12,813 nucleotides of DNA, taken from contig QMOE01000016.1 of the NCBI GenBank assembly GCA_003648125.1, positions 1 through 12,813 of the forward strand. The letters run 5' to 3'. Numbering within the stretch: position 1 is the first letter of the stretch; each line of letters starts with the position of its first letter. Under the pieces are notes generated by a model. That model made no database searches. It was not told the origin of the DNA and saw only the letters and a program-made list of their open reading frames with translations. The position numbers and the translations under genes are program-made. Positions 6,050 to 11,492 of this stretch are shown piece by piece. Source of the DNA: Chloroflexota bacterium. Lineage in GTDB: Bacteria; Chloroflexota; Anaerolineae; B4-G1.

Positions 6050-7258
6050 ATGCACCGCAGCACGTTGTGGCTCATCGTCGTTATTTTCAGTCTGGTTCTC
6101 TCTGTGTTGACTTGCGGAGGCGGGCTGCTGACGTTGGCGCTGTTCATCATCAGTGCAGGCCCGTTGACCCCGACAGAGACGCTGCCGCTGGCGGGTGTGC
6201 TGGCGTTGAGCCTGGGGCTTGGTGTTTCGTTGCTGCTACACGGGTGGGCCGGTTGGCGGGGCCGGCCTTCCCGTCAGTTCAACCCACGTCGCGCCTGGTT
6301 GCTGTGGCTCCTGCTGCCGCTTGTCATTGGGCTGGGGGCCTTGATCGGTACGCGGTCTTGGGCCCCGGCTCTCCTTTTACCCCCTATCCACGTCCTGGCG
6401 ATGACTCTCCCGCCGCTGATTATGCTCTGGCTGGTCGGATGGGCGCTGCGCGGGACGGTAGGCTCATGGCGCGAGGTCGTCGCCTCCATCGCCGGTGCAA
6501 GTTCACTGGGCTTTGGGGCCTCGTTCATCGGAGAAGTGCTCCTCGTTTTCGCGCTCGTCGTAGTGGTGACCGTCGTCGCCATGCTGCAACCCGGTGGAGC
6601 AGAACAGGTCACAGCGCTGACGGAAAACTTGCAAGACCTGACTGGGCAACAGGATATCACCAGCCTGCTCAAACTATTGCTCTCGCCAGTGATCGTTATC
6701 TCTGCGTTGGCCCTATTCTCCATCCCCGTCCCGTTGATAGAGGAAGCCTTCAAGACACTGGCTGTTGGTGTGGTGGCCCGCTGGGTTCGTCCCTCTCCGG
6801 CGCAATCTTTCCTGTGGGGGGTGGCCGGTGGGGTGGGGTTTTCATTGGTGGAGAATTTGCTCGGTGGCACGTTGGGCGGCGCGGAAGGCTGGGCTGCCGG
6901 GGCCGTCTCTCGCTTTGGCGCGACGGCGATGCACTGTTTCACCGGCGGGTTGGTCGGCTGGGGTTGGGGACAATTCTGGACGGCGCGACGGCCTCTGCGG
7001 CTGTTAGGATGCTACGCCGCCGCTGTAACTATCCACGGGTTGTGGAACGGTATCGCAGTGGGAGCGGCGTTCCTGAGCGCGGGCGCGTTGGTACACGGGG
7101 GAGAATCTCTCCGGGTTGGGCTTGCGAGCCTGGGGATATTGGCGCTCTTGGGGACGCTCGGCCTGTTGACTGTGGTGTTCGTCGTCGCGCTGTTCATTGC
7201 CGGGCGCAGGCTGGCAAGCGAAACGTCAAACGCAAGCCAGGACACCGCTCACATTTGA
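6050..7258 (+). CDS. PrsW-family intramembrane protease-like protein
   Basis: 402 residues, strongly hydrophobic with about nine or more membrane segments. The second half carries the PrsW (M82) hallmarks: IEEAFK (Glu231, Glu232, Lys235), ENL (Glu268, Asn269), RFGATAMH (Arg288 to His295) and HGLWN (His329). In Bacillus, PrsW makes the first cut in an anti-sigma factor in response to envelope stress; the substrate here is unknown. Start choice is uncertain. The ATG at 6050 has GGGAGG directly abutting it, tighter than usual, while an in-frame TTG at 6020 would overlap the previous gene but has no visible ribosome site. It follows the selenoprotein stop by 16 bp, so the two form an operon and may share an envelope quality-control role (inference). 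Its 3' end lies in an ACGTTTCAC-type repeat shared with the convergent dedA-like gene. Confidence 0.8.
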   Translation: MHRSTLWLIVVIFSLVLSVLTCGGGLLTLALFIISAGPLTPTETLPLAGVLALSLGLGVSLLLHGWAGWRGRPSRQFNPRRAWLLWLLLPLVIGLGALIGTRSWAPALLLPPIHVLAMTLPPLIMLWLVGWALRGTVGSWREVVASIAGASSLGFGASFIGEVLLVFALVVVVTVVAMLQPGGAEQVTALTENLQDLTGQQDITSLLKLLLSPVIVISALALFSIPVPLIEEAFKTLAVGVVARWVRPSPAQSFLWGVAGGVGFSLVENLLGGTLGGAEGWAAGAVSRFGATAMHCFTGGLVGWGWGQFWTARRPLRLLGCYAAAVTIHGLWNGIAVGAAFLSAGALVHGGESLRVGLASLGILALLGTLGLLTVVFVVALFIAGRRLASETSNASQDTAHI

Positions 7259-7281
7259 CGTTTCACTCTCTACGTTTCACT
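7220..7281. repeat. Inverted and direct ACGTTTCACT repeats at a convergent gene junction
   Basis: GAAACGTCAAA (7220-7230) and TTTGACGTTTC (7254-7264) form a perfect 11-bp inverted repeat with a 23-bp loop. ACGTTTCACT occurs twice as a direct repeat (7258-7267, 7272-7281). The stop codons of both convergent genes lie inside. A stem could form in either transcript, but no run of T follows, so I do not call it an intrinsic terminator. Confidence 0.55.
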
Positions 7282-7921
7282 TGTCCTCGCGTCCCAACCG
7301 CGCATTCACCCAGCCGAGTATATTTTCGCGGTTATCCTTCCACAGATGGATCAGCGTAGGAATCCCCGGAATGAAAAAGAAGACCAGCACCAGCAGCGTA
7401 AAGTAATGGTCAACTCCCTCGATGTGCCCCAGAGCGGAGCCAAGGTAGTAACCCAGGCTCGTCATCCCAACGGCCCAAACTATCCCACCGAGGAGATTGA
7501 AAGCCAAAAAGCGGCGATACTCCATCCCTACCGCGCCCGCCACGATGGGGGCAAAAGTGCGGATGAAGGGCATAAAGCGCGCCAGCGTGATTGTCTTGCC
7601 GCCGTGCTTGTCGTAAAACGCTTTTGCCGCCAACAGGTTCTTGGGCTTGAAGAAAAGCGACTTTTCTCGCTTAAAGAGCGGCGGCCCGACCTTGGCTCCG
7701 AACCAGTAACCCACTGTATCACCCAGCACCGCCGCCGGGAACAATATGATTAGCAGAGTGGGGAAATCCAACAGGTCGCGGGAGGCCAATAGCCCTGCTG
7801 TGAGCAGGAGGCTATCGCCGGGGAAAAAAAAGCCAAAAAACAGGCCTGATTCGGCAAAGACAATCGCGAACAGGCCCACGTACCCGACGGTCATGATAAG
7901 TTGTTCTAAATCAAAATGCAT
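7277..7921 (-). CDS. DedA family membrane protein
   Basis: 214 residues from ATG at 7919-7921. The ribosome site AAAGGA (7929-7934) is 7 nt from this ATG but only 1 nt from an upstream TTG (7927), which decides the start. Family motifs: ESGLFFGFFFPGDSLLLTAG (Glu24, PGD 34-36), GDTVGYWFG (67-75), and ARFMPFIRTFAPIVAGAVGM (Arg115, Arg121), then hydrophobic C-terminal segments and a basic tail. DedA proteins are membrane transporters of the SNARE-associated/VTT superfamily. Some members recycle undecaprenyl phosphate and others are linked to membrane potential and envelope stress; the exact substrate cannot be assigned. It is a single gene with its own strong promoter at 7967-7995 and is convergent with the PrsW-like gene, 18 bp between stops. 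Confidence 0.9.
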   Translation of the reverse strand: MHFDLEQLIMTVGYVGLFAIVFAESGLFFGFFFPGDSLLLTAGLLASRDLLDFPTLLIILFPAAVLGDTVGYWFGAKVGPPLFKREKSLFFKPKNLLAAKAFYDKHGGKTITLARFMPFIRTFAPIVAGAVGMEYRRFLAFNLLGGIVWAVGMTSLGYYLGSALGHIEGVDHYFTLLVLVFFFIPGIPTLIHLWKDNRENILGWVNARLGREDK

Positions 7922-7966
7922 GTACAAATCCTTTCTTGAATGTGTGATATGATATTACGAGCCGCG

Positions 7967-7995
7967 ATTATACCATCACTGGCAAGAGGTGACAA
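7967..7995 (-). promoter_or_regulatory. Strong sigma70-type promoter for the DedA gene
   Basis: Minus strand: -35 TTGTCA (7995-7990), 17-bp spacer, perfect -10 TATAAT (7972-7967), preceded by TGG (extended -10). The predicted leader is about 40 nt to the ATG at 7921. Confidence 0.72.
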
Positions 7996-8025
7996 GAATA
8001 GCTACTCCGAAAATAACCGCGACCT

Positions 8026-8089
8026 TGTAGGTCACGCTTGCAGCGTGACGCCAGCAACAAATATCGTCATGTTTTTAACGTGACCTACA
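8026..8089. repeat. BIME-like pair of inverted hairpins bounded by GTAG and CTAC
   Basis: GTAG (8027-8030) is followed directly by hairpin GTCACGCT/AGCGTGAC (8031-8049). After a 16-bp spacer comes hairpin GTCATGTT/AACGTGAC (8066-8084, one G-U pair), followed directly by CTAC (8085-8088). The whole is an 11-bp perfect outer inverted repeat TGTAGGTCACG (8026-8036, 8079-8089). This is the layout of two REP units in inverted orientation. No outer terminal repeat or target duplication was found. Confidence 0.7.
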
Positions 8090-8124
8090 TTTCCGTCTTT
8101 GGGGGTGAACATAGTAGTGGGTCT

Positions 8125-8240
8125 TGCCTGGGAGCGCGGGCGTCCCCGCCGAGTAGGGGCGAGGCATTGCCTCGCCCCTACGACCCGTTGCCTCGCCCCT
8201 ACGACCCGCCCGCATGCGGCCAAGATGGCCGCGCTCCAAT
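8125..8240. repeat. Inverted-repeat element, GGAGCGCGG family, copy 2 with internal 21-bp duplication
   Basis: Inverse orientation to copy 1 (4235-4321): 8125-8150 is the exact complement of 4296-4321. Terminal repeat GGAGCGCGG (8131-8139) and CCGCGCTCC (8229-8237). The core is a perfect hairpin GTAGGGGCGAGGCA (8153-8166) with 8168-8181. Unlike copy 1, a 21-bp unit TTGCCTCGCCCCTACGACCC+G is exactly tandemly doubled (8167-8187, 8188-8208). No gene is seen in the 444-bp gap 7922-8365, which otherwise holds the promoters of the flanking genes. Confidence 0.8.
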
Positions 8241-8294
8241 GACCGCGTTCCATGGCGCGCGAGAAAATGACGCACAATTCACAGCACCCGCCAG

Positions 8295-8324
8295 TTGCGC
8301 TTCTTGCCTGTTGTGTGGTATACT
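8295..8324 (+). promoter_or_regulatory. Promoter of the response regulator gene
   Basis: Extended -10 TGG-TATACT (TATACT 8319-8324) with a weak -35 TTGCGC (8295-8300) at 18 bp. The predicted leader is about 35 nt and ends in a run of eight G (8357-8364) immediately before the ATG. Confidence 0.5.
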
Positions 8325-8365
8325 TTACTAGGGTGTAACCAAACAAGGCATGTCGTGGGGGGGGT

Positions 8366-9055
8366 ATGGCGAGCAGAATCAAAGTGATGATCGTAGATGA
8401 TCATCCTGTCTTTCGTCAGGGGTTGCGGAACGTCTTGGCTGTACAAGAGGACCTGTGCATCGTAGGGGAGGCTGCCGATGGCTATGAGGCAATCAAGTTA
8501 GCACAAAAGTTACTCCCGGATGTGGTGATGATGGACATCAATCTACCAACCCTCAATGGCTTGCAGGCCACTCGTGAACTCAAGAGGCTCTGTCCTGAAA
8601 TCAAGATCATAATGCTCACTGCTTACGACGATAAGGAACAAGTCTATCACGCTATCCGGGCCGGAGCATCAGCTTATCACGCCAAGGACGTCAGTCCCGG
8701 GAAATTGATAGACGTCATTCGACATGTGAGCCAGGGACAATACGTTGTCGATAATACGATCATGGACGAAAAGGGTATTGGCGAGTGGCTCCTGAAAGAG
8801 TTTCGCCGCTTTGGTAATGGAGAGATTGATAGAGAGGCACGGTTTCTATCTCCGCTCTCCCCCCGTGAGATGGAAATTCTGGAACTCGTCATCCGGGGTA
8901 TGAGTAACAAGGAAATTGCCTATTACTTGGGGATCAGCCACCAGACGGTCAAGAACCACATGACTGCCATCTTGAGCAAATTGGGGGTGGCGGATCGGAC
9001 ACAAGCAACGGTCTATGCCCTCCGGCACGGATGGGTGCCCTTACGCGAACGGTAG
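8366..9055 (+). CDS. NarL/LuxR-type response regulator
   Basis: 229 residues. The receiver domain (about 6-125) has the acid pair Asp11/Asp12, phospho-acceptor Asp57 (VVMMDINLP), Thr85 and Lys107. After a linker of about 35 residues comes a LuxR-type helix-turn-helix (about 164-224: LSPREMEILELVIRGMSNKE then IAYYLGISHQTVKNHMTAIL). It would bind DNA after phosphorylation by the kinase encoded 62 bp downstream; DegS/DegU-like pairs are the closest familiar arrangement. The ATG is preceded by an unusual G8 tract that must serve as, or replace, the ribosome site. The next genes are a Flp pilin and Tad proteins, so pilus control is a reasonable but unproven guess. Confidence 0.92.
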   Translation: MASRIKVMIVDDHPVFRQGLRNVLAVQEDLCIVGEAADGYEAIKLAQKLLPDVVMMDINLPTLNGLQATRELKRLCPEIKIIMLTAYDDKEQVYHAIRAGASAYHAKDVSPGKLIDVIRHVSQGQYVVDNTIMDEKGIGEWLLKEFRRFGNGEIDREARFLSPLSPREMEILELVIRGMSNKEIAYYLGISHQTVKNHMTAILSKLGVADRTQATVYALRHGWVPLRER

Positions 9056-9117
9056 GAATCAACCCACTTCATCGGCATCACGAGTGAGATACATCAGGCA
9101 AAGCTAGGAGCAAACGA

Positions 9118-10170
9118 ATGGCTGTTTCAACCGAAACTGGAGCTATCACATCATCCGAGCAGTTCTTGGAAGAGTGCAATCGAGACTATGGTCAGGCTCA
9201 ACGTGAACTCAAGGAGATTGATCTGCTGATTCAGCAGACGACCGCCGAGGTAGAACGTCTGGCACAGCGCAACACGCAAGCCACTAACCGACTGCGGCAG
9301 ATCGAAGCGGCGCTGGACACCGTGCCGCGTGGCGACATCCAGGAAGCGTATACGACTGTCTTGGACACACAGCAACGGCTCTTTACTATGCGAGGCCAGT
9401 TGGAAAAGTTACAGAGCGACCAGCGTCACCTGACGCGCCACCTCGATTTGCTCCGTAGCACGCTCGAAATCACCAACCACGCCGGGTACGAGACCACCAT
9501 TTCGGAAAAAGAAGAATCTGCCCAGTCTCTCCTTGTCCGCATCATCGAAGCTCAAGAGCGAGAACGGTTGCGACTTAGTCAGCAGATGCACGATGGCCCG
9601 GCCCAAGCTCTGACCAACCTGATCCTCCAGGCCGAGATCTGCGGACGGCTTTTTGACATAGATGCTGAGAGAGCGCGAGCAGAGTTGGCTAATCTGAAAA
9701 GCGCTGTGGCAGCGACCTTCCAGGTGGTCAAGGGGTTGATCTTGAACCTGCGTCCGATGATGCTGGACGATTTGGGATTGGTGCCCACCCTCCGGCGTTA
9801 CGTAGATAGTTTTTCCGACAACAGTGGAGTTAATACTAATCTAGTAACTACGGGTAAAGAGCGGCGGCTGGAATCGCACAAAGAAGTCACGGTTTTTCGA
9901 CTCGTTCAGGAATTGCTAAACAACGCGGTCGAGTATGGTAATGCCAGCAACGTTCAAATCAACCTGGATATAGGAGAGAGCCTCGTTCGCGTAGCGGTCG
10001 AAGACAATGGCAGTGGTTTTGAGTTGACCGATATGCTCAATTCGTCGGACGCAGATCGGCTAGGCCTGGCGACGATGCGCGAGCGGGTAGAGATGCTCGG
10101 CGGACAGATTCACTTCGACAGTAGTATAGGGCGTGGGACAAAGGTTGGTTTCGAGTTGCCTATCTCGTGA
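9118..10170 (+). CDS. Soluble DegS-like sensor histidine kinase (HisKA_3 / HATPase)
   Basis: 350 residues with no membrane segment, so cytoplasmic. Residues about 15-115 are a charged, Gln/Glu/Leu-rich coiled coil in place of a classic sensor domain. The dimerisation/phosphorylation segment ERERLRLSQQMHDGPAQALT has His158 as the likely phosphosite. The ATPase part shows the N box VFRLVQELLNNAVEYGNA, G1 VEDNGSGFE and G2 LGLATMRERVEMLGG with GRGTKVGFELP near the end. All key regions are present, so it should be active. AGGAG lies 7 nt before the ATG. It is co-directional with the upstream regulator gene and probably co-transcribed with it. Confidence 0.92.
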   Translation: MAVSTETGAITSSEQFLEECNRDYGQAQRELKEIDLLIQQTTAEVERLAQRNTQATNRLRQIEAALDTVPRGDIQEAYTTVLDTQQRLFTMRGQLEKLQSDQRHLTRHLDLLRSTLEITNHAGYETTISEKEESAQSLLVRIIEAQERERLRLSQQMHDGPAQALTNLILQAEICGRLFDIDAERARAELANLKSAVAATFQVVKGLILNLRPMMLDDLGLVPTLRRYVDSFSDNSGVNTNLVTTGKERRLESHKEVTVFRLVQELLNNAVEYGNASNVQINLDIGESLVRVAVEDNGSGFELTDMLNSSDADRLGLATMRERVEMLGGQIHFDSSIGRGTKVGFELPIS

Positions 10171-10172
10171 TG

Positions 10173-10202
10173 AATAGGATGAACTGGTACCAAGTTCCTA
10201 TT
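10173..10202. promoter_or_regulatory. Imperfect dyad overlapping the -35 of the flp promoter (operator candidate)
   Basis: AATAGG (10173-10178) with CCTATT (10197-10202), GAACT (10181-10185) with AGTTC (10193-10197), and central palindrome GGTACC (10186-10191). The halves differ by small gaps. The right end overlaps the first bases of the -35 (10201-10206). It could be a regulator site, or a stem at the 3' end of the kinase transcript. Confidence 0.4.
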
Positions 10203-10229
10203 GCCATGCCAGCGCGAATTTAGTATAAT
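10201..10229 (+). promoter_or_regulatory. Strong sigma70-type promoter for the Flp pilin gene
   Basis: -35 TTGCCA (10201-10206), 17-bp spacer, perfect -10 TATAAT (10224-10229). The transcript should start near 10236, giving a leader of about 50 nt. This implies the pilin is expressed separately from the upstream kinase. Confidence 0.78.
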
Positions 10230-10248
10230 AAAGTCAGATTTGGTAACT

Positions 10249-10280
10249 TTTTCCAATCAAATTCATTGGAAAGGAGGTGA
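10249..10280 (+). promoter_or_regulatory. Leader hairpin abutting a perfect ribosome binding site
   Basis: TTTCCAAT (10250-10257) pairs with ATTGGAAA (10265-10272) around a 7-nt loop. The 3' arm runs into the very strong site AAGGAGGTGA (10271-10280), 5 nt before the pilin ATG. The stem may shield or stabilise the start of the mRNA. Confidence 0.5.
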
Positions 10281-10285
10281 TAAAG

Positions 10286-10432
10286 ATGCTGTTTTTACCG
10301 CGTGAGGAAGGACAGGGTTTGGTTGAGTATGCGTTGATTCTTGTTTTGGTAGCCATTGTGGTGATCGTAATTCTGGCGTTGCTAGGCCCGACCATTGCCA
10401 AGATCTTTAGCGACATCATCAGCTCTATCTAG
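10286..10432 (+). CDS. flp: Flp/Fap-type pilin (48 residues)
   Basis: A short gene, easily missed. The product starts MLFLPREEGQGLVEYALILV, runs through a single hydrophobic helix (VLVAIVVIVILALLG) and ends TIAKIFSDIISSI. This is the Flp prepilin plan: a short basic/acidic leader ending in Gly9, then a mature N-terminus with Glu at +5 and Tyr at +6 (Glu14, Tyr15). A TadV-type prepilin peptidase would cut after Gly9. The mature pilin polymerises into Tad pili for adhesion. A near-perfect ribosome site and a strong promoter fit a highly expressed structural subunit. A hairpin follows at 10476-10511, separating it from the less abundant TadE/TadG proteins. The assembly genes (tadA, B, C, Z) are not in the window. 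Confidence 0.9.
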   Translation: MLFLPREEGQGLVEYALILVLVAIVVIVILALLGPTIAKIFSDIISSI

Positions 10433-10475
10433 TCAAACCAAACGGCTATTGCAACATCATAGCAGATCAACATTA

Positions 10476-10511
10476 CCAAACAGAGCTTCGCATATGCGAG
10501 GCTCTGTTTGG
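10476..10511 (+). terminator. Long hairpin after the pilin gene (attenuator or terminator)
   Basis: CCAAACAGAGC (10476-10486) pairs perfectly with GCTCTGTTTGG (10501-10511), and the inner TCGCAT/ATGCGA continues the stem through one G-U pair, about 16 bp in all. No U-run follows, so termination may be partial or Rho-assisted. It may instead protect the 3' end of the pilin mRNA. Confidence 0.6.
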
Positions 10512-10515
10512 CGTA

Positions 10516-10546
10516 TTGACAGTGCCCTCTAGTACTATGGTATACT
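10516..10546 (+). promoter_or_regulatory. Promoter candidate 1 upstream of the TadE gene
   Basis: Perfect -35 TTGACA (10516-10521) with TATACT (10541-10546) at a 19-bp spacer, preceded by TGG. The spacer is long, but the extended -10 compensates. Confidence 0.5.
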
Positions 10547-10575
10547 TGCGGAGAATGAGTTATTTGAGGTATAAT
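10546..10575 (+). promoter_or_regulatory. Promoter candidate 2 upstream of the TadE gene
   Basis: Perfect -10 TATAAT (10570-10575) with a weak -35 TTGCGG (10546-10551) at 18 bp. It overlaps the end of candidate 1, so at most one may be used at a time. Confidence 0.4.
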
Positions 10576-10599
10576 TAGCTTGACAATGTTGTAACTACT

Positions 10600-10623
10600 T
10601 TGACAAATGTCACATTTGATCAA
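10600..10623. promoter_or_regulatory. Overlapping palindromes before the TadE gene (operator candidate)
   Basis: TGACA-AA-TGTCA (10601-10612), CAAATG-TCA-CATTTG (10604-10618) and TTGATCAA (10616-10623) overlap. A related TTGACAATG lies at 10580-10588. They sit downstream of both promoter candidates, where a repressor could block transcription. Confidence 0.4.
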
Positions 10624-10662
10624 GGATATTTTTCTTTCCCGCTTGTTTGGAGGGTGTAAGAG

Positions 10663-11463
10663 ATGATGGAAAAGGGTGTATCTTCCGTGGGGCCAAAGCC
10701 TTTCTTTTCCAGCCGTGGCCAGAGCATGTTGGAAACGGCGCTTGTTCTGCCTGTCTTGCTTATCCTCATCGCGGGGATGGTCGAGGTTGGAATGTACGCC
10801 CTGAGTTATATGACCTTTCTCGATGCCAGCCGAGAGGCCGCACGTTTCGGTACCAGCCTGGACCCGGAACTGACGAGTAAGTATCCCTTGGACATGCGGC
10901 CATCTCAACCCTCCTTCCCTGATGTGCGTCCGCCTGCAATTGGGGGAACTGATCCCAGTATGACGCTCGAAGAACTGGAAATCCTCTGCCGGGAGGGGGA
11001 GAGCAATAATTTCTATTACGAGTTGGCATGTCTGGCTTTTCAAAATGTGCCGATGGATACCTTTGTGCCGGAGGAGGGGGATGACATAGTTATCACTGTC
11101 ATCGGTGTCGATAACGGCCAGATCAAGCATCGTTGGCCCCTCGCCAGCCACGCTCACCCGAGCGACTGGGCATATCATTTTCGAGGAGTCAGCGACGGAG
11201 ACACGAACCCGGGTTGCACTTCCGCAGCCCTTGGCAATTGCCGCTGCTGGTCGCTCTATGGCATACATTCCTCCCAACTCGGTAATGATGTCATCACCGG
11301 GCGGTTGCGGGCTGCAGCTCCCTCGACTGGTTTCGTCATCGTCGAGATCTTTCACTCGCATCATCTTCTCGTCAGTGTCTTTAACATCGGTGACTTTATC
11401 CCTGACCCAATCAAGACCCAGGTCTATACTATCTTCCCTGTTCCGGCCGGCGAGCCAGAGTGA
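10663..11463 (+). CDS. TadE-like pseudopilin
   Basis: 266 residues. The N-terminus has the TadE signature: SRGQSMLETALVLPVLLILI then AGMVEVGMYAL, with a prepilin-like cut after Gly19 placing Glu24 at +5. A conserved helix region SYMTFLDASREAARFGTSLD follows. The rest is a long extracytoplasmic domain with several cysteines, including GCTSAALGNCRCW, which could form disulfides. This is longer than minimal TadE proteins. TadE-type minor pilins take part in Tad pilus assembly. GGAGGG lies 8 nt before the ATG at 10663; a second ATG follows at 10666. The vWA gene starts 29 bp after its stop, so they form one operon. Confidence 0.85.
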   Translation: MMEKGVSSVGPKPFFSSRGQSMLETALVLPVLLILIAGMVEVGMYALSYMTFLDASREAARFGTSLDPELTSKYPLDMRPSQPSFPDVRPPAIGGTDPSMTLEELEILCREGESNNFYYELACLAFQNVPMDTFVPEEGDDIVITVIGVDNGQIKHRWPLASHAHPSDWAYHFRGVSDGDTNPGCTSAALGNCRCWSLYGIHSSQLGNDVITGRLRAAAPSTGFVIVEIFHSHHLLVSVFNIGDFIPDPIKTQVYTIFPVPAGEPE

Positions 11464-11492
11464 TATAGGAAAGCGAGCACAGGAGTAATGTG

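Noticed and set aside
4882..6150. 422-codon open frame on the minus strand
   Set aside because: It is antisense to the selenoprotein gene, shows no recognisable domain, and the opposite strand has clear family motifs.
6067..7359. 430-codon open frame overlapping the PrsW-like gene
   Set aside because: Arg-rich shadow frame with no domain; the PrsW motifs are in the other frame.
8002..8117. Outer terminal repeats (CTACT / AGTAG) around the 8026-8089 hairpin pair
   Set aside because: Only 5 bp match and no target duplication is present.
8153..8208. CRISPR-like repeats
   Set aside because: Only a two-unit 21-bp tandem with no spacers, and no cas genes in the window.
10429..11364. 311-codon minus-strand open frame
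   Set aside because: Antisense to the TadE-like gene and with no recognisable features.
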